DNA of 64,000 bases, from the NCBI GenBank assembly GCA_043228905.1, contig JBHGNT010000008.1, forward strand, positions 21,266,001-21,330,000. Direction: 5' to 3'. The stretch comes from Azolla caroliniana (taxonomy: Eukaryota > Polypodiophyta). Position 1 is the first letter of the stretch. Every line of letters starts with the position of its first letter. The position numbers and the translations under genes are program-made. A model generated the notes under the pieces. It made no database searches. It had not been told where the DNA came from and worked only from the letters and a program-made list of their open reading frames with translations. This document shows positions 53,050-64,000 of this stretch, piece by piece.

Positions 53050-53342
53050 AATAGGCTCGTGGCTAGTGGGTGAAGACTATTGGTTGCGGCGGGCTTGAGC
53101 TCTGTGATAGGATGGAGAAGAGGGTGAGGGAGGGTAGCGATGAGAGCGTTGAGAGTTAGAAGGTGAGTCATCGTGGTGTTGCGTGTTCTTAGTCTAGAAG
53201 TTTGTCAATGCCTTAAGTCCTTTTAATATCATTGTTATCTTCTCTTTTTCTTTTTTCTTTTTTCTTTTTTTCTTTTTTCGTAATGGTTACATACAATACT
53301 ATTTTTACACTATTTTTACTCCGCGGATTCTCCGACTTTGTC
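53050..53342 (-). other. Spacer between Gypsy-1 integrase and extra ORF
   Basis: Pyrimidine-rich on the plus strand (CTTTTTCTTTTTTCTTTTTT, purine-rich on the minus strand) at 53236-53280, a possible internal polypurine tract or splice/translation signal region for the extra ORF. No coding assignment. Confidence 0.5.
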
Positions 53343-54272
53343 CTATCCGGCGGGGAACAGGTTAGGTGGCGTAGGTCCCAGATAAGGTTTAAGGCGAAAC
53401 CCATTCACTTTCTGTCGTAACACTTCCTCGGCCAGTGTGCCCAGTTGAAATGTGCCTTGTTCTGCTCCTACTATCCAGTACGGGCATGTCCAGCGGAATC
53501 TCAATTTTCCTGGCATATGCCCCATGCATGTTTGGAAAACTAATACCGCTTTTCCAACAGTAAAATCTTTTTCACGCACATGCCGGTGTCGGTCAACGAA
53601 TGCTTTGCACCGCCGCTATTCCTGCTCTAATATGGCCATACTGCGTACCCTTGTTTCTCCTAGCTCTAACAGTCGTTGTAGCTGTATTTGTTCGGATTTT
53701 CCCTCTGGTAGTCGGGCTCGTATTTGAATCCGCAGGTTGGGTACCTGGAATTCAACTAGCATCACGGCCTCCAGACCAGATGCCAGCCTGAACAGTGTTG
53801 ATTGTATTTTGCTCTTATAGCTGGTACGGTATGGCCATAACGCACTATGCAACTTGGTGTCCCAATCTGTCCTGTTCTCATTGACTATCTTTTTGAGGAT
53901 AGTTTGGAGGGTTTTGTTCGTGGATTCCGCCAAGCCATTTGCCTGCGGGTAATATGGCGTACTTTTCTTGAACACCACCACGTAATGTTGGGTCAATTCG
54001 TTGATGACCGTATTCAGAAAGTGGTTCCCTTGGTCCCTAATGAGCTCGATAGGGCAGCCGAAACGACACCATATGTGTTCGTACAGGACTTTTGTCATGG
54101 TTGTCGTGGTATTCTCGCGTAGTGGTTTTGCTTCTACCCACTTGGTGTAGTAATCCGTAGCCACCAAGATGTACTTATTGCTTGTTCGAGCGGCCACCAG
54201 GGTAAAAGGTCCCACAAAATCTAACCCCCACTTTTGGAAAGGATCTAGTGGCAACAGTGGTTGGTGTGGCAT
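53343..54272 (-). pseudogene. Gypsy-1 integrase core and C-terminus
   Basis: Catalytic core 54272-53616: WGLDFVGPF, LIRDQGNHFLN and YYPQANGLAESTNKTLQ give D, D and E. A stop near 53614 separates the C-terminal GPY-type domain (53579-53343: DFTVGKAVLVFQTCMGHMPG, KLRFRWTCPYWIVGAEQGTF, GFRLKPYLG), where the Gly of GPY is Cys. No chromodomain follows. Confidence 0.9.
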
Positions 54273-54275
54273 TCT

Positions 54276-55163
54276 TGCGACTTATGTGGGCTGGCCCAGT
54301 CGTTGGCATAAATCGCATTGTCTGCAATATTCATACGCGTCCTTTTGCGTCGTCGGCCACCAACCAAATTTTCCAGGCCGTAACATCACCCCGTAATGTC
54401 CTCCCGCCATACCATAATGGGCTTCCAGTAGAACCGCGGTCTTCTCATATTGCCGTATTCCACGCCTCCAAATGTTGTCACTGCCCTTGTGGTATAGTAT
54501 GTCTTCCACTAAACAGAAATTTCGACTCCAGACGGCCAACCGTTTTTTCTCATCCGTCCGTAATTGGGGTGGCGGTAACCCCGTGGTCAGGAAGTAGGTC
54601 ATTTCCATGAGCCACCGATCTAGGAAGGTCTTTTCCGTTTGTTCTGTTAGCGTTGTTGTCTGCATAATGTCTACATCCGGAAAGTCGTCTTCATCCCTCT
54701 GCGCCATTTCTGCATTATCGAGTCTACTCAAAAAATCTGCCACTACGTGTTGCGTACCCAGGCAGTGCTGAATTACAAAGTCGAATTCTTGAAGCAGCAA
54801 CATCCATCTCGCCAATTTCCCCATCAGCGCTTGTTTCTCTACCAAATATAGCAGTGTCGAATGATCCACATGAAACGTGAATTTCCACCCTAGCAGATAA
54901 TGTCGGAACTTATTGATGTTGTAGATCATACCCAACGCCTCACGTTCCGTTGTGGAATAGTTATGCTCAACCGTTGATAATTTCTGACTAGCGTAGTACA
55001 CCGGTTGGTACCAATTCGGCTCCGTGAGGTGCATTAGCGCACTATCTATTGCTATGTCTGAGGCATCTACGAACACGTGGAATGGCTTCGCCCAAACTAG
55101 TGGTTGTACGACGGGTGCCTGCGTCAGCATTACCTTTAGCGCATCATATGCCTTCTCTTCCAT
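54276..55163 (-). pseudogene. Gypsy-1 RNase H and integrase zinc domain
   Basis: A 293-codon open frame: RNase H motifs HVFVDASDIAIDSALMHL, STTEREALGMIYNINKFRHY and FTFHVDHSTLLYLVEKQA, then LGTQHVVADFLSRLDN. The integrase HHCC motif follows: LEAHYGMAGGHYG and CRQCDLCQRLG. A stop at 54279-54281 separates it from the core frame. Confidence 0.92.
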
Positions 55164-55164
55164 A

Positions 55165-55948
55165 GTTGTCCACTAGAAGGGAGTCCGATGAACGGCGGCA
55201 TGTAACGGTGTGGCGAAGTTCGCCAAATAACGTATCATCCGATTGTGCCATCATATTTGCCCTAAAAACCAGCTGAGTGATTTCGCGTTTGTCGACGTTT
55301 TTGCGTGAGTAATCGCGGAGAATTTATTCGGATCGACCACTATCCCTTCCTTGCTGACTATATTGCCGAGGAGAGCCCCACTAGTAACGCCGAAGGCACA
55401 TTTGGCGGGATTCAGGCTTAAGCGTACGGTTAGGCAACGCTCCAGGCACAGTTGCAGATGTGTAAAATGGTCGGTTGTTGTCCCATATACCGCAAAATCG
55501 TCTAAAAAAACTTGCATGAAGGCCGGAATATGTTCCCCAAAAATCTTCGTGATTGTCCGTTGAAATGTCGCCGGCAGCGTCTTTAGCCCGAAAATCATGA
55601 CGACTACAACATAGACTCCCCAGTCCGTGACAAACGCCGTCTTCTCTTGGTCATCGGGGTGCATGCATACTTGGTTGTACGCACTGAAGCCATCTAAAAA
55701 ACTATACATGTCATGCCCCGCACGGCGTCCAGTACGCTATCAGTGAAAGGTAAAGGGAATGCGTCCGTAATGGTTATGACGTTTAATTTCCACTAGTCCA
55801 CGCATACCCGTATTTTGCCATTTTTCTTTGGTACGACTAATATCGGCCTTAACCCTATAGCTTGTTTAACTGGTCGTATGAATCCAGCCTTGAGGAGTTT
55901 GTCAATTTCTTCTTGTACGCAGGCCACGTAGTTTGGGTTCATGCGGTA
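55165..55948 (-). pseudogene. Gypsy-1 reverse transcriptase
   Basis: After AGFIRPVKQAIGLRPILVVP and KKNGKIRVCVD, with stops near 55795 and 55715, the palm is open at 55709-55251: YSFLDGFSAYNQVCMHPDDQ, TAFVTDWGVY, PATFQRTITKIFGEHIPAFM, QVFLDDFAVYG (catalytic FLDD) and LSLNPAKCAFGV. Stops near 55250 and 55175 follow. Similarity is to plant non-chromovirus Gypsy elements, by overall motif style. Confidence 0.9.
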
Positions 55949-56916
55949 TCAACGCTGCTGGACTGGTTTCGCGGCGGTTGCTAAATTGATCTTATGTTGA
56001 TAGAACTTCGGATCTAACCCCTTCATGTCCTCGTGGGCCCTGGCTAACACATCTTTATACTTCCTGAATAGTGCTATCACTACGTCTCTCTGATCTGGCA
56101 TTAATTCTTTTGCGATGGAGAGGAAACGGGGTTCTGACGCCATACCCACGTTTACTTCTTCCAAGGCTTAGGCGGTGACTCGTCATGAAATTTCCATTTC
56201 CCTCTCGGACGCTGCCCGTGCTCTATACTTAGCTCTAATATTAACTCCGGGTTTGGTTCGTAAGCCTCGTCGTGGAGTGTAGCGGGCGTGGCATATTCCG
56301 CCGCGGTTTCGATGACGTTGATTTCGAACAACGGAATAATCCAAGGGTCCTCGTCTAGGTATACCTCTAATTCTGTATCATCCACCCCAGCCAACATATT
56401 TATATCCTTCGCGTACAATGGTGTTATGCCCTTGGGTTGTGTCGCCATTTCCTCTGTTGGTACGCGGACCTTGGTGCATCCGCGTCGAAAGTTGATACAC
56501 TTGTGTTGCCAGCTCTGCTTGATATTCGTTGAACAAAGACACGGCTTGCCCAACAACATAGGATACGCCCCTAGGGCGTCAAGGGCGAGGACTACCGCCG
56601 AGATGTCGAAGCGATGTCCTCCCACGATAATGCCTACCTTGTGTATCAACCCCAATGGTCGTACTGAGCGGGTATCTGCCATGCGAAGCCAAAACGGGCA
56701 AGCTTCCCATTCTGAAATTCTCAATTGTTCGCATGTCTTCACGCTAATTACATTCACGCCCGAGCCGCCATCGATTACGCATCCTGGGATTTCCTGACCA
56801 TGTAGTATCAACTTAATAGCCTGGTTGCGGTGATCTACCACTGTCGTTTCGTCGCTAATGTCCATCAAATTCGCGGCGACGCTTACCCCAGGTCTGCCCA
56901 TCATCCGCTCTTCCAC
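55949..56916 (-). pseudogene. Gypsy-1 protease and RT N-terminal extension
   Basis: From 56916 MEERMMGRPGVSVAANLMDI to the protease motif PGCVIDGGSGVNVISVKTCE near 56770; the active-site triad is DGG rather than DSG/DTG, as in some plant Gypsy proteases. LLGKPCLCSTNIKQSWQHKC ends the domain. Frame 56164-55949 (LMPDQRDVVIALFRKYKDVL, DMKGLDPKFYQHKINL) is the usual RT-proximal extension and overlaps by a -1 shift of about 13 bp. Confidence 0.88.
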
Positions 56917-57189
56917 GGCCTGGCGGAATCATGGGACTAGTTGCAGCAGCTTCTCCATGGTCAACATTATCTCGCAGCCTGTCAGTGCTTACCATATGGG
57001 GTCCGGAGATGGTCCCTCTTCCTCCAATAGTTCCACCGTGTTTGCGGACTCCTTCCGCATGCGCTCCGTATTTGCCGCGTTTGCTTTTTCAACCCATGCT
57101 TGGGTTGTCCACCCTATCTCATCTTGCGCAACCCAATCAGCATTTTTTGTTTGCTGACGTGTCGTGGCTTATCGTACTTCCGTCGTAAT

Positions 57190-58629
57190 CGTATTGACGG
57201 CGGGCCCCTTGCCCTTGCGTACTAGGCATTGTGTGGCATAATGTTCGGGTTGTTGATAAACAAAACAATGGATGCTAGATTCGCCATTCTCGGCCCCTAG
57301 TGGTGTGTGCCGATCCCCAGGTATGACTTGCTCCTCCTGGTCCTGATTCGTTCATCGGAGCGTACGCGGTGGTTGTTGTTGGTCCCGGCGTGGTTCCTGG
57401 TGCCGGTCCCGATATTGACAATGCTTTCCGCGAGGCCCATTGAAGCCGCCACGTTTGTTCGTCGGACGGTAATTCTCATAGCGTCGGCCCCCTTTAGTAT
57501 TTCTGGGGTTGCCACGGTAGTCTTCATCCTCCGGCTCGTCTTCCTCGGAATTGTTGTGATTCCGGTGATTCCGGTAGTGCCGGTCATCGCGTGGGTTTCG
57601 ATCCATATACCGTGGTCATTCTTCTTGTCGCCTTTGTTCATTACGGCGTGGTGGACGCTGTGTTTCCATGTTGTGTATTGTGGGTGTGGTTATGTTCAAC
57701 ATATTGTACTCGCACTGCTCAACTGTATGACCTTTCGAGTGACAAATTTGATATTGGATTCGCATGTTGCATTCAACTGCGGAATGCCCCAAATTCAAGC
57801 AAATCGTGCACTGGATCGCTTGGCGAAAATGTCGTTCCTCATCCTGAGGTAATGCTTGTCGTAATTAGGACATGGAAAACCTTTCCTCTTCTTCGTCCAA
57901 CTCGAGCTGTAGTGCTCTTTCTATGACCATATCGGTCGTTTCCGTTTTCACACTATTGTTGTTGAGTGTTTTCTGTATGGGTCGGCGTAATGCTGCCAGA
58001 AATGTCTCCCTAGCCTCATCCTCCGTCGGGCCCCGTTCTAATTTCCACCGTAGATTTTGGAAGTGTCAATTGAAATCTACTACTGTCTCGGTCGGCAACT
58101 GTTTAATTGTGTAAAACTGCTTGAGGATTTCGCGTTGCAGCACCCTCCGATGAAAAATCCGCAGAAAGGCTGACTGTAGTTGGTTGAAGGTCGTAATTGC
58201 TGGCAGATCCATCTACGAATGCCAAAACGCCACTCTCCCATCCAAGGTTAATCCGAACCCCATCATTTTGGACTGGTGTGCTACTGCTTCGAAAAGGCTC
58301 TGCGCCATGTGGTTTGCATTCCAGACATTGAGGAACAGTCGGATGTGGGTTGCGGCATCAATTTTGCCGTTGAAGCAGGGATAAGCAAAGGCCATGCTGG
58401 GTGTTACGGCGGGTAGGGAAAGGCCACAGTGCTTTTGTGGTGAGCGCGCTTCCTGTGTATCGCCGAGGTATTTGTAGAGCGAGAAATCGTTTTTGTGGTC
58501 CCGACAGGTATCACTGAGGTCACTGAGGCGAGGCTTTTGCCGTGCGCGTTCCTCTACCTGGCGTGTGATGGACCTTATGATTGGTCGGTCTTGTGGTGTT
58601 GGTTCTCTGGGGCATCTACGGCTAAACAT
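57190..58629 (-). pseudogene. gag: Gypsy-1 gag with degenerate zinc knuckles
   Basis: 58629-58213 (MFSRRCPREPTPQDRPIIRS ... IDAATHIRLFLNVWNANHMA) is the capsid-type retrotransposon gag domain; the frame continues across a stop with ITTFNQLQSAFLRIFHRRVL and a further stop near 58065. Knuckles on the minus strand: CTICLNLGHSAVEC (intact CCHC, about 57807-57766), YQICHSKGHTVEQC (first Cys is Tyr) and CFVYQQPEHYATQC near 57255 (second Cys is Tyr). A basic, Arg/Asn-rich stretch lies between 57606 and 57300. Confidence 0.85.
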
Positions 58630-58683
58630 CCATTCATCATTGTTCGTCTATGCGAAGACACAAATCACCAAGCGTGCGAAAAG

Positions 58684-59150
58684 TGTTACCGATTAGGAAC
58701 ACGGTCTACGATCAGTCCTTCGACCTAGACCTCAAAGTGACTGTGTGACAATGAATGGTAGCGTTTGTGCGTAATACTTAGTGGGATACCTCCCCTAACC
58801 TAATAGGGTATAAGGGAGATGGCTACAACCGAGCTCCTTAGACAGTGGGCTAGCACACACTGTTACTCACACCTACACTCTTACGACTATGCTACGCCAC
58901 CAAGGATTACAGACACACAGTAGATTAACCACAGATACGCATAGATATCAGAGAAGATAGAACTCTATTAAGATACGCCCTTTACATTCAAAATTACACG
59001 CTACCTCTATCAGAGGTTTTCTGCCCTTTATATACGCAGGGTCTTTTAGCCGTTCACGCTTTCCGCGTGAACCGTTTACATGCGTTACAATATTACTCTA
59101 TTCCATATTACTGTGCTCTTGTCCATCGGCTACTATTCTGGTGGACAACA
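58684..59150 (-). repeat. Gypsy-1 5' LTR
   Basis: TGTTACCGATTAGGAACACG to TTCTGGTGGACAACA (plus-strand view). CTTTATATA near 59017-59025 is the TATA box in minus orientation. The minus-strand sequence after it starts TTTTCGCACGCTTGGTGATT; TTGGTGATTTG may be the primer-binding site, of unknown tRNA specificity. Confidence 0.95.
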
Positions 59151-59330
59151 ATAATGGACCTAGGAATTTATGGTGCACATTTATGGTGCACATATCAATT
59201 TATGTTGCACTTTTATGGTGCTCATTTATATAATTAAAACTCTCTACTATTTTTAATGGTAGCTTTTTGCACACCTAATTAGCTATATTAAGGACATAGC
59301 TAATTGTTTCCACCCGCATGCTTTCACCCT
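59151..59330. other. Right flank of the Gypsy-1 target, Unit C second copy
   Basis: ATAATGGACCTAGGAATTTA and the next 150 bp are the reverse complement of 21020-21268, up to the CCGCATGCTTTC boundary motif at 59314. No gene. Confidence 0.85.
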
Positions 59331-59812
59331 CCTAGATTATAGGGCGGCAATAGCTAATTAGCTACATCTTAGCTAATTACCTATTCTTCTTAACTATGGC
59401 AGTAGCTAATTAGCTACCACTCTTGATATTGCTTAGCTAATTAGCTACATCTTAGCTAATTAGCTCCTAGACAATAGATTGGTAGTAGCTAATTAGCTAC
59501 ATCTTGGCTAATTAGCTATTCTACTTAAGTATGACAGTAGCTAATTAGCTACATCTTGGTTAATTAGATATTGTACTTAAGTATGGCAATAGTTGATTAC
59601 CTACCACTATTGATACTGCTTAGCTAGGCAGTATAACATTACATTGTAGCTAATTAGTTGCTATAATAGCTAATTACCTACTACACTTTATACCGCTTAG
59701 CTAATTAGCTACTACACTTTATAACCCTTAGCTAATTACCTACATTGTAGCTAATTAGTTACCACACATTATACGGCTTAGCTAATTAGCTACTACACTA
59801 TAGAATCAAGCA
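59331..59812. repeat. AGCTAATTAGCT satellite, second Unit C copy
   Basis: Diverged array with core AGCTAATTAGCT and spacers CTATGGCAGT, ACATCTT and ACTACACTTTATA. It lies where intron 4 of the accessory gene should be, next to the RING-exon remnant. Confidence 0.9.
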
Positions 59813-60468
59813 ACAATTTTACCTATCAGTTTTCTCCACTCATTTGGGAGAGTTGTATTGCAATCCACCAAACAGACTACAACAATGCGATAGGCATATT
59901 GAAAACAAACGATATGGTATGTGTGATGGCATGGTCATAGTTGTACCAACAGAGTAGCATTTTTGTCCTCTACGCCTAAGCCACAAGCGATGCAACGTGC
60001 TTGAATAGTTAATATATCATTGCCTAGCTCTCCTTTGTTTGGTGAGGGAACAAGAATGTTGAGGTCCAATTCTTGTCTGCTCCTTACCATCGCCTCCACA
60101 AAATGTAACAACTTCTTTAGGCAACGAACTACCTGTTCTTGATGGAAGTATTGTTCCTAGAACGCAGTCGAGAAATTTACCGATTTATCATTCCTTAATG
60201 AGGAAGACAGAACAACAAGAAACAAGAACAACTTACCGATTTATCATTCCAAATTGTAATCAGCGACAATATTTATATGTAGAAGGTCGAGGTTCATTGA
60301 AAGAACCTGGATCTCTGTCTGCAGTTGTATTTTCCGTTGGGAATCCAATGGCCCCTCAATTTGGAGCTCATGTTGAGCAACATGTTCCAAATAATGCCTC
60401 ACTAAGCATATTTTCATGTACAAGTTATTTATAACATGTTACATACTAGCAAAACAATAGCTACCTGA
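59813..60468 (-). pseudogene. Unit C accessory gene, second copy: RING exon 4 and exon 3 remnants
   Basis: 59830-60156 is a diverged copy of 30373-30706 (same CTCCACTCATTTGGGAGAGT, CAAGCGATGCAACGTGCTTG), with the acceptor CGTTCTAG|GAACAATAC conserved. 60250-60385 copies exon 3 (GGTTCATTGAAAGAACCTGG). Frameshifts interrupt both. Exon 2 is absent: at 60469 the chromovirus LTR begins. Confidence 0.8.
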
Positions 60469-60870
60469 TGTCATGGATGAACAATTGGACATAAAGAGAT
60501 GGGGAAATTGATGAGATAGGAGATCGAGAAGTTGATGACAATGAGTAAAAATATCTATTCCATGACTGGTGTTGATCTCCTTGATGTTAACAAGGAAGAT
60601 CAACCCTTTTTATAGATGTAGCGATGCATGATAAGCATGGTCATGCCAAGTCTTACATACTATAATAACAAGCATACTAATTCTTGCATGCCAAGTCTTA
60701 CATATTGAGTCTTACATACTAGGTCTTACATATTGAGTCTTACATACTAGGTCTTACATATTGAGTCTTACATACCACTCTTTATACAAAGGTTTCAAGT
60801 CTAAAGTTAGTCTAGGAAAAATATATATATACAAGGGCCTAAGGTTCACATTCGAGTCGATGTTCATGAC
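60469..60870 (-). repeat. Chromovirus 3' LTR
   Basis: TGTCATGGATGAAC ... GATGTTCATGACA on the plus strand; ends are TG...CA and form an inverted repeat (TGTCATG / CATGACA). Internal triplication of CTTACATATTGAGTCTTACA-type sequence near 60690-60775. On the minus strand a purine-rich TTAATGGGTGGATAA precedes it. Confidence 0.75.
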
Positions 60871-61299
60871 ATTATCCACCCATTAAGTGTTGACTTCAAG
60901 AAGGTGCGGGTTTGTAAGGATATCGGAGATGAAAATCATGAACCACTTCCGGGCAATTTAGTAAATTTCTAGCGGGCTCCCATGTTGCATCAGAGATGGG
61001 ATATCCTTTCCATAATACAAAATACTAGAGCTTTTGTCGGCTCTTCCGTGAGTCCATAATGGTCTCGACTTCATATTCATCCCCAGTCACCAAAGCCAAA
61101 GGAGGAGGTAGCTCGATGCTTCTTCCTGGAATTGAGGATGGATGATAGAGTTGAAGAAGTGATGCATGGAAGACATTGTGAATTCGGTAGTGTGATGGAA
61201 GAGCAAGACGGAAAGCCACATGGTTAACTTTATCAATGATGCGGAATGGACCCCCGGGGACTCCACTATATATAAGAAGGTTGTATCACGTGCGTTCAT
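60871..61299 (-). pseudogene. Chromovirus integrase end with chromodomain
   Basis: Minus-strand frame VAFRLALPSHYRIHNVFHAS, then LQLYHPSSIPGRSIELPPPL, EYEVETIMDSRKSRQKL, a TAG stop, and YFVLWKGYPISDATWEPARN, LLNCPEVVHDF. The latter is a typical chromodomain (YxVxWKGY..xxxTWEP), which in chromoviruses steers integration to heterochromatin. Sequence 5' of 61299 is lost. Confidence 0.87.
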
Positions 61300-63600
61300 G
61301 ACATCATTTATAAACCCCTTATACGTATGTTTTTTACTATTTTAGAGGCCCTTTTGTAAAAAAAAAGATTAATAAAAATACCCCCTATTACCAATATTTT
61401 TTTTGATAACCACCTATTTTAAATGCCCTTACATAGAAAATATACATGCACACATAGTTTCTAATCTAAGAAACCTAGAATGGATCTATGACCCTCTTTA
61501 CAATTGATGACTCACAAATTTGTGAAAGAACATTAAACAGCATATGCAATTTTGTAGAAATGCTTCATCAAGTACCACATAAATTGAAAACACAATGTGT
61601 AAAGTATATAGTAATGCACAAACAATTCAAAAACATTACCCAGAAACATTAGAGGTATATCATATATAAGTCACATATAAGTTCATGTCAATAGTTTATT
61701 TAAACATATGAAGAATATGAAGTGATAAAAAAGAATGTAATTTACAAAAAAATCAATCTTGAACTTGACATGCATATCTCAAAGAGCACACGTGGGACAA
61801 TCCAAATGCATATCAATAATGAAATTACTAACAAGTTAACATTATGTTTGGTTTAATAGATAAACTCATAAGAAGCCACTACATTATTTTTTCCCAAATA
61901 CATTGATCAAACAAATGACAACATATGTTATATTTCCATTTGAAATGTAAGACATCACACTATAAAAATGAGATAAAATTAATCATTTTGTTGTTCAATG
62001 TCTACTTAAAATACTTATTACAATAAAGGTTATCTTCATAAAGACCAACTATATAAATAGAAAACCCAAAGAAGCTTATTTTAGGTTATAAATTTCATGT
62101 AGTTTCTATCTTCAATGTTGGACCTGTATTATAGCCATGACATCACTCTACGCCCTCTCCACATCCTTGGTTTGTTTCATACTTTCTTTTTGAATCTCAA
62201 TAATATGACCTTTCAGGGAGGATGACGCTTGTTGCTCTCTTGGTTACTCGTTTCCTTCTAAGTAGTTAAGGAAAAGCAAAAGTTGCATTTCTATCAAAAT
62301 CAGTAACTCATAAACAGAATCATCATAAAAAATACCAAAATAGCTATTAAAGATCATTGATATAGGACTTCTATATAATTGGGTCCAAACAAAGCTCTTA
62401 TACTTTCTTTATGACAAAACAATCCAATCTTAGCTTATGTATTTCAAATATCAATGACTTACGTTCAAAATAAAATCTAAATTTTATCCAAAATATATTC
62501 TTTTCCAAATTTTTGGGGGTTTCAAATTTCCTACTGTAAAATTCAGAAACCTATTTGAGAATAAGTCAAGTTATTAATGTTCATAACGTGGGACACAAGT
62601 ATGTACCTACACCAATGGGCCTCATATAACTCTTATATGGTTTCTATAGATGATATATCATATCTAAGGCATCCTTGGAAAAATAATGCTTCAATTTCTC
62701 AACTTTAGTGTTACTACAAGACCATATGAGAACCATCGTATACTATCAATATATCAACCATATGTGTGCATATCCAAAACTATGAACATTTATGGTAAAT
62801 AATTATGAATAAATAGATCCACAACTATGAGGATTCATGATCAGTAATAAAAAAACAAATTTACATATTTTAGAACAACCTGGATAAAGATGTATGTTTT
62901 CTCTCTAGCGGAATTGTTTCTACCACCATCAAACAAGCAAGCAAGCAAATAAACATGGTTGACCACCAATGACAACTAACCGTTTTAAATAATTCAATAG
63001 AAATCTGGGATACAAAAGGTTGAGCCTATCCCCTCCACTCAAACAATCCTTGAGCATACATAGATGATACTCGAGCATCTAATAATGGCAATAAAAAAAG
63101 AATCTTCATAAAAATCAGAGAAGGCTCAATCAATACCATCATAATTATGAAATTATACAATAAACCAAAGTTTATATTACCTCTCGATATATGAGTTCCC
63201 TTACATCCTTTTTTGAAACTCTTCTCCTCTCGAATTCAAACTCCAACTTACTGATGGGTTACCTTAGCTAAGCCCTTGAAGTAATGATTTACTAAGGCCT
63301 TCACAAAAACTAGTAAAACTTTTAGGAATCTCTTCTTGGACTCAAACTAGAATAAATACAACCACAAACTGTACTTTCATATTCATCAAAGATGAAACAA
63401 GTTCAATGAGAGTGTACCTTCTTTGTAAAATAATAAGTTAATTATCTCTTGGCACCTAAAGATTGCAAATTGTGTGTTAAGAACATGAAATGTGTATATT
63501 TAAATAGATTACTATACTATCTAGAATATAGTCGTTGGGCTGTCATGAAATACAACTCTTGTCAATCCGAAATCACATATTTTAACCTTGCAATCAACAT
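61300..63600. other. AT-rich DNA, no gene recognised
   Basis: 2.3 kb of AT-rich sequence with stops in all frames, short A-runs and no recognisable protein, RNA gene or LTR. It differs in composition from the CCGG-rich Copia elements and may be old decayed repeat DNA. Confidence 0.7.
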
Positions 63601-63609
63601 TTGCAAGCA

Positions 63610-64000
63610 CACGTGTGTGTGTGTGTGTGTGTGCGTGTGCGCATATGTATGTATTGTATTGTATTCCATGTTATGTATGTATGTGTGTATATATTGTATT
63701 GTATTTATTGAATTGCATGTGTATGTATTTACATATTGTATTGTAATGCATGTGTTGTATGTATGTAATGTGTGTGTGTTTGTGTGTGTGAATGTTCTAT
63801 ACATGTGCATATGTATGTATTGTATTATATGTATGGAATGTGTGTGTGAATGGTCTATACATGTGCATATGTATGTATTATATTGTATGTATGGAATGTG
63901 TGTATGCATGTATGTATGTGTTAGATGTGTGTGTGAGTATATGCTCTATACATGTGCATATGCATGTATTGTATTGCATGTGTGTGTGTGTGTGTTGTTT
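63610..64000. repeat. TG / TGTA microsatellite region
   Basis: (TG)n runs (63611-63636, 63767-63790, 63978-63996) mixed with TGTATGTATTGTATT and CTATACATGTGCATATGTAT blocks. The latter ~22-bp block recurs three times at about 63798, 63852 and 63942, giving a higher-order period near 55-90 bp. Confidence 0.9.

Larger units (their letters stand above)
49848..59150 (-). mobile_element. Gypsy-1, 9.3-kb Ty3/Gypsy element with extra coding region and TSD
   Basis: Minus-strand order gag, protease, RT, RNase H, integrase, then 2.7 kb of extra coding sequence before the 3' LTR. LTRs 469 and 467 bp are nearly identical. Flanks ATAAG (49843-49847) and ATAAT (59151-59155) are a 5-bp TSD with one change. 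All main frames have one or more stops or frameshifts. Confidence 0.95.

Noticed and set aside
56288-57852. Long plus-strand frames (for example 56288-56797 and 57307-57852)
   Set aside because: Antisense to Gypsy-1 protease and gag, which have clear motifs on the minus strand.
63562-63909. His/Thr/Ile-rich 115-codon minus-strand frame
   Set aside because: Translation of TG/TGTA microsatellite.

Overview
The window is nuclear DNA of a land plant (or close streptophyte relative), almost wholly made of transposable elements. Evidence: several Ty1/Copia and Ty3/Gypsy LTR retrotransposons with plant-type features (TG...CA LTRs, 5-bp target-site duplications (TSDs), an initiator-Met-type TGGTATCAGAGC primer-binding site), spliceosomal introns, telo-box motifs and no bacterial operon structure. 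No intact host housekeeping gene is visible. The lineage cannot be fixed from sequence alone; the DDE transposase and chromovirus fragments would suit a bryophyte, lycophyte or fern, but that is inference.

Layout. 1-4267: 3' part of a decayed Copia element (Copia-1), including its 3' LTR. 4268-9684: a decayed transposase-like remnant, an AT-rich stretch, a cluster of palindromic hairpin repeats, and a decayed intron-containing gene joining a ParB/sulfiredoxin-like domain to an N6-adenine-methyltransferase-like domain. That gene is cut by the 5' LTR of the next element. 9685-19475: a composite bounded by two related direct LTRs (Copia-A), filled with Gypsy, Copia-B-type and inverted Copia fragments. 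19505-33250 and 33250-60468: two copies, in opposite orientation, of a large DNA-transposon-like unit (Unit C). Unit C carries a two-exon DDE transposase gene and a convergent multi-exon gene encoding a RING-like zinc domain and, probably in the same transcript, an FCP1-like HAD domain. The introns of both genes hold arrays of a palindromic satellite with core AGCTAATTAGCT. The second copy is split by Copia-B (37243-48246), by an hAT-like non-autonomous element (48747-49571) and by a 9.3-kb Gypsy element (49848-59150). Copia-B itself holds a solo LTR and a nearly complete inverted copy of its own family. 60469-61299: LTR and chromodomain end of a chromovirus. 61300-64000: AT-rich DNA without recognisable genes, ending in TG/TGTA microsatellite.

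Relative age can be read from nesting: Unit C is older than Copia-B, Gypsy and the hAT-like element, and Copia-B is older than the solo LTR and Copia-B3 inside it. The least described system here is Unit C: a transposase paired with a RING/pseudo-phosphatase gene, with the same self-complementary satellite expanded in introns of both genes. The ParB-methyltransferase remnant is the second point of interest.
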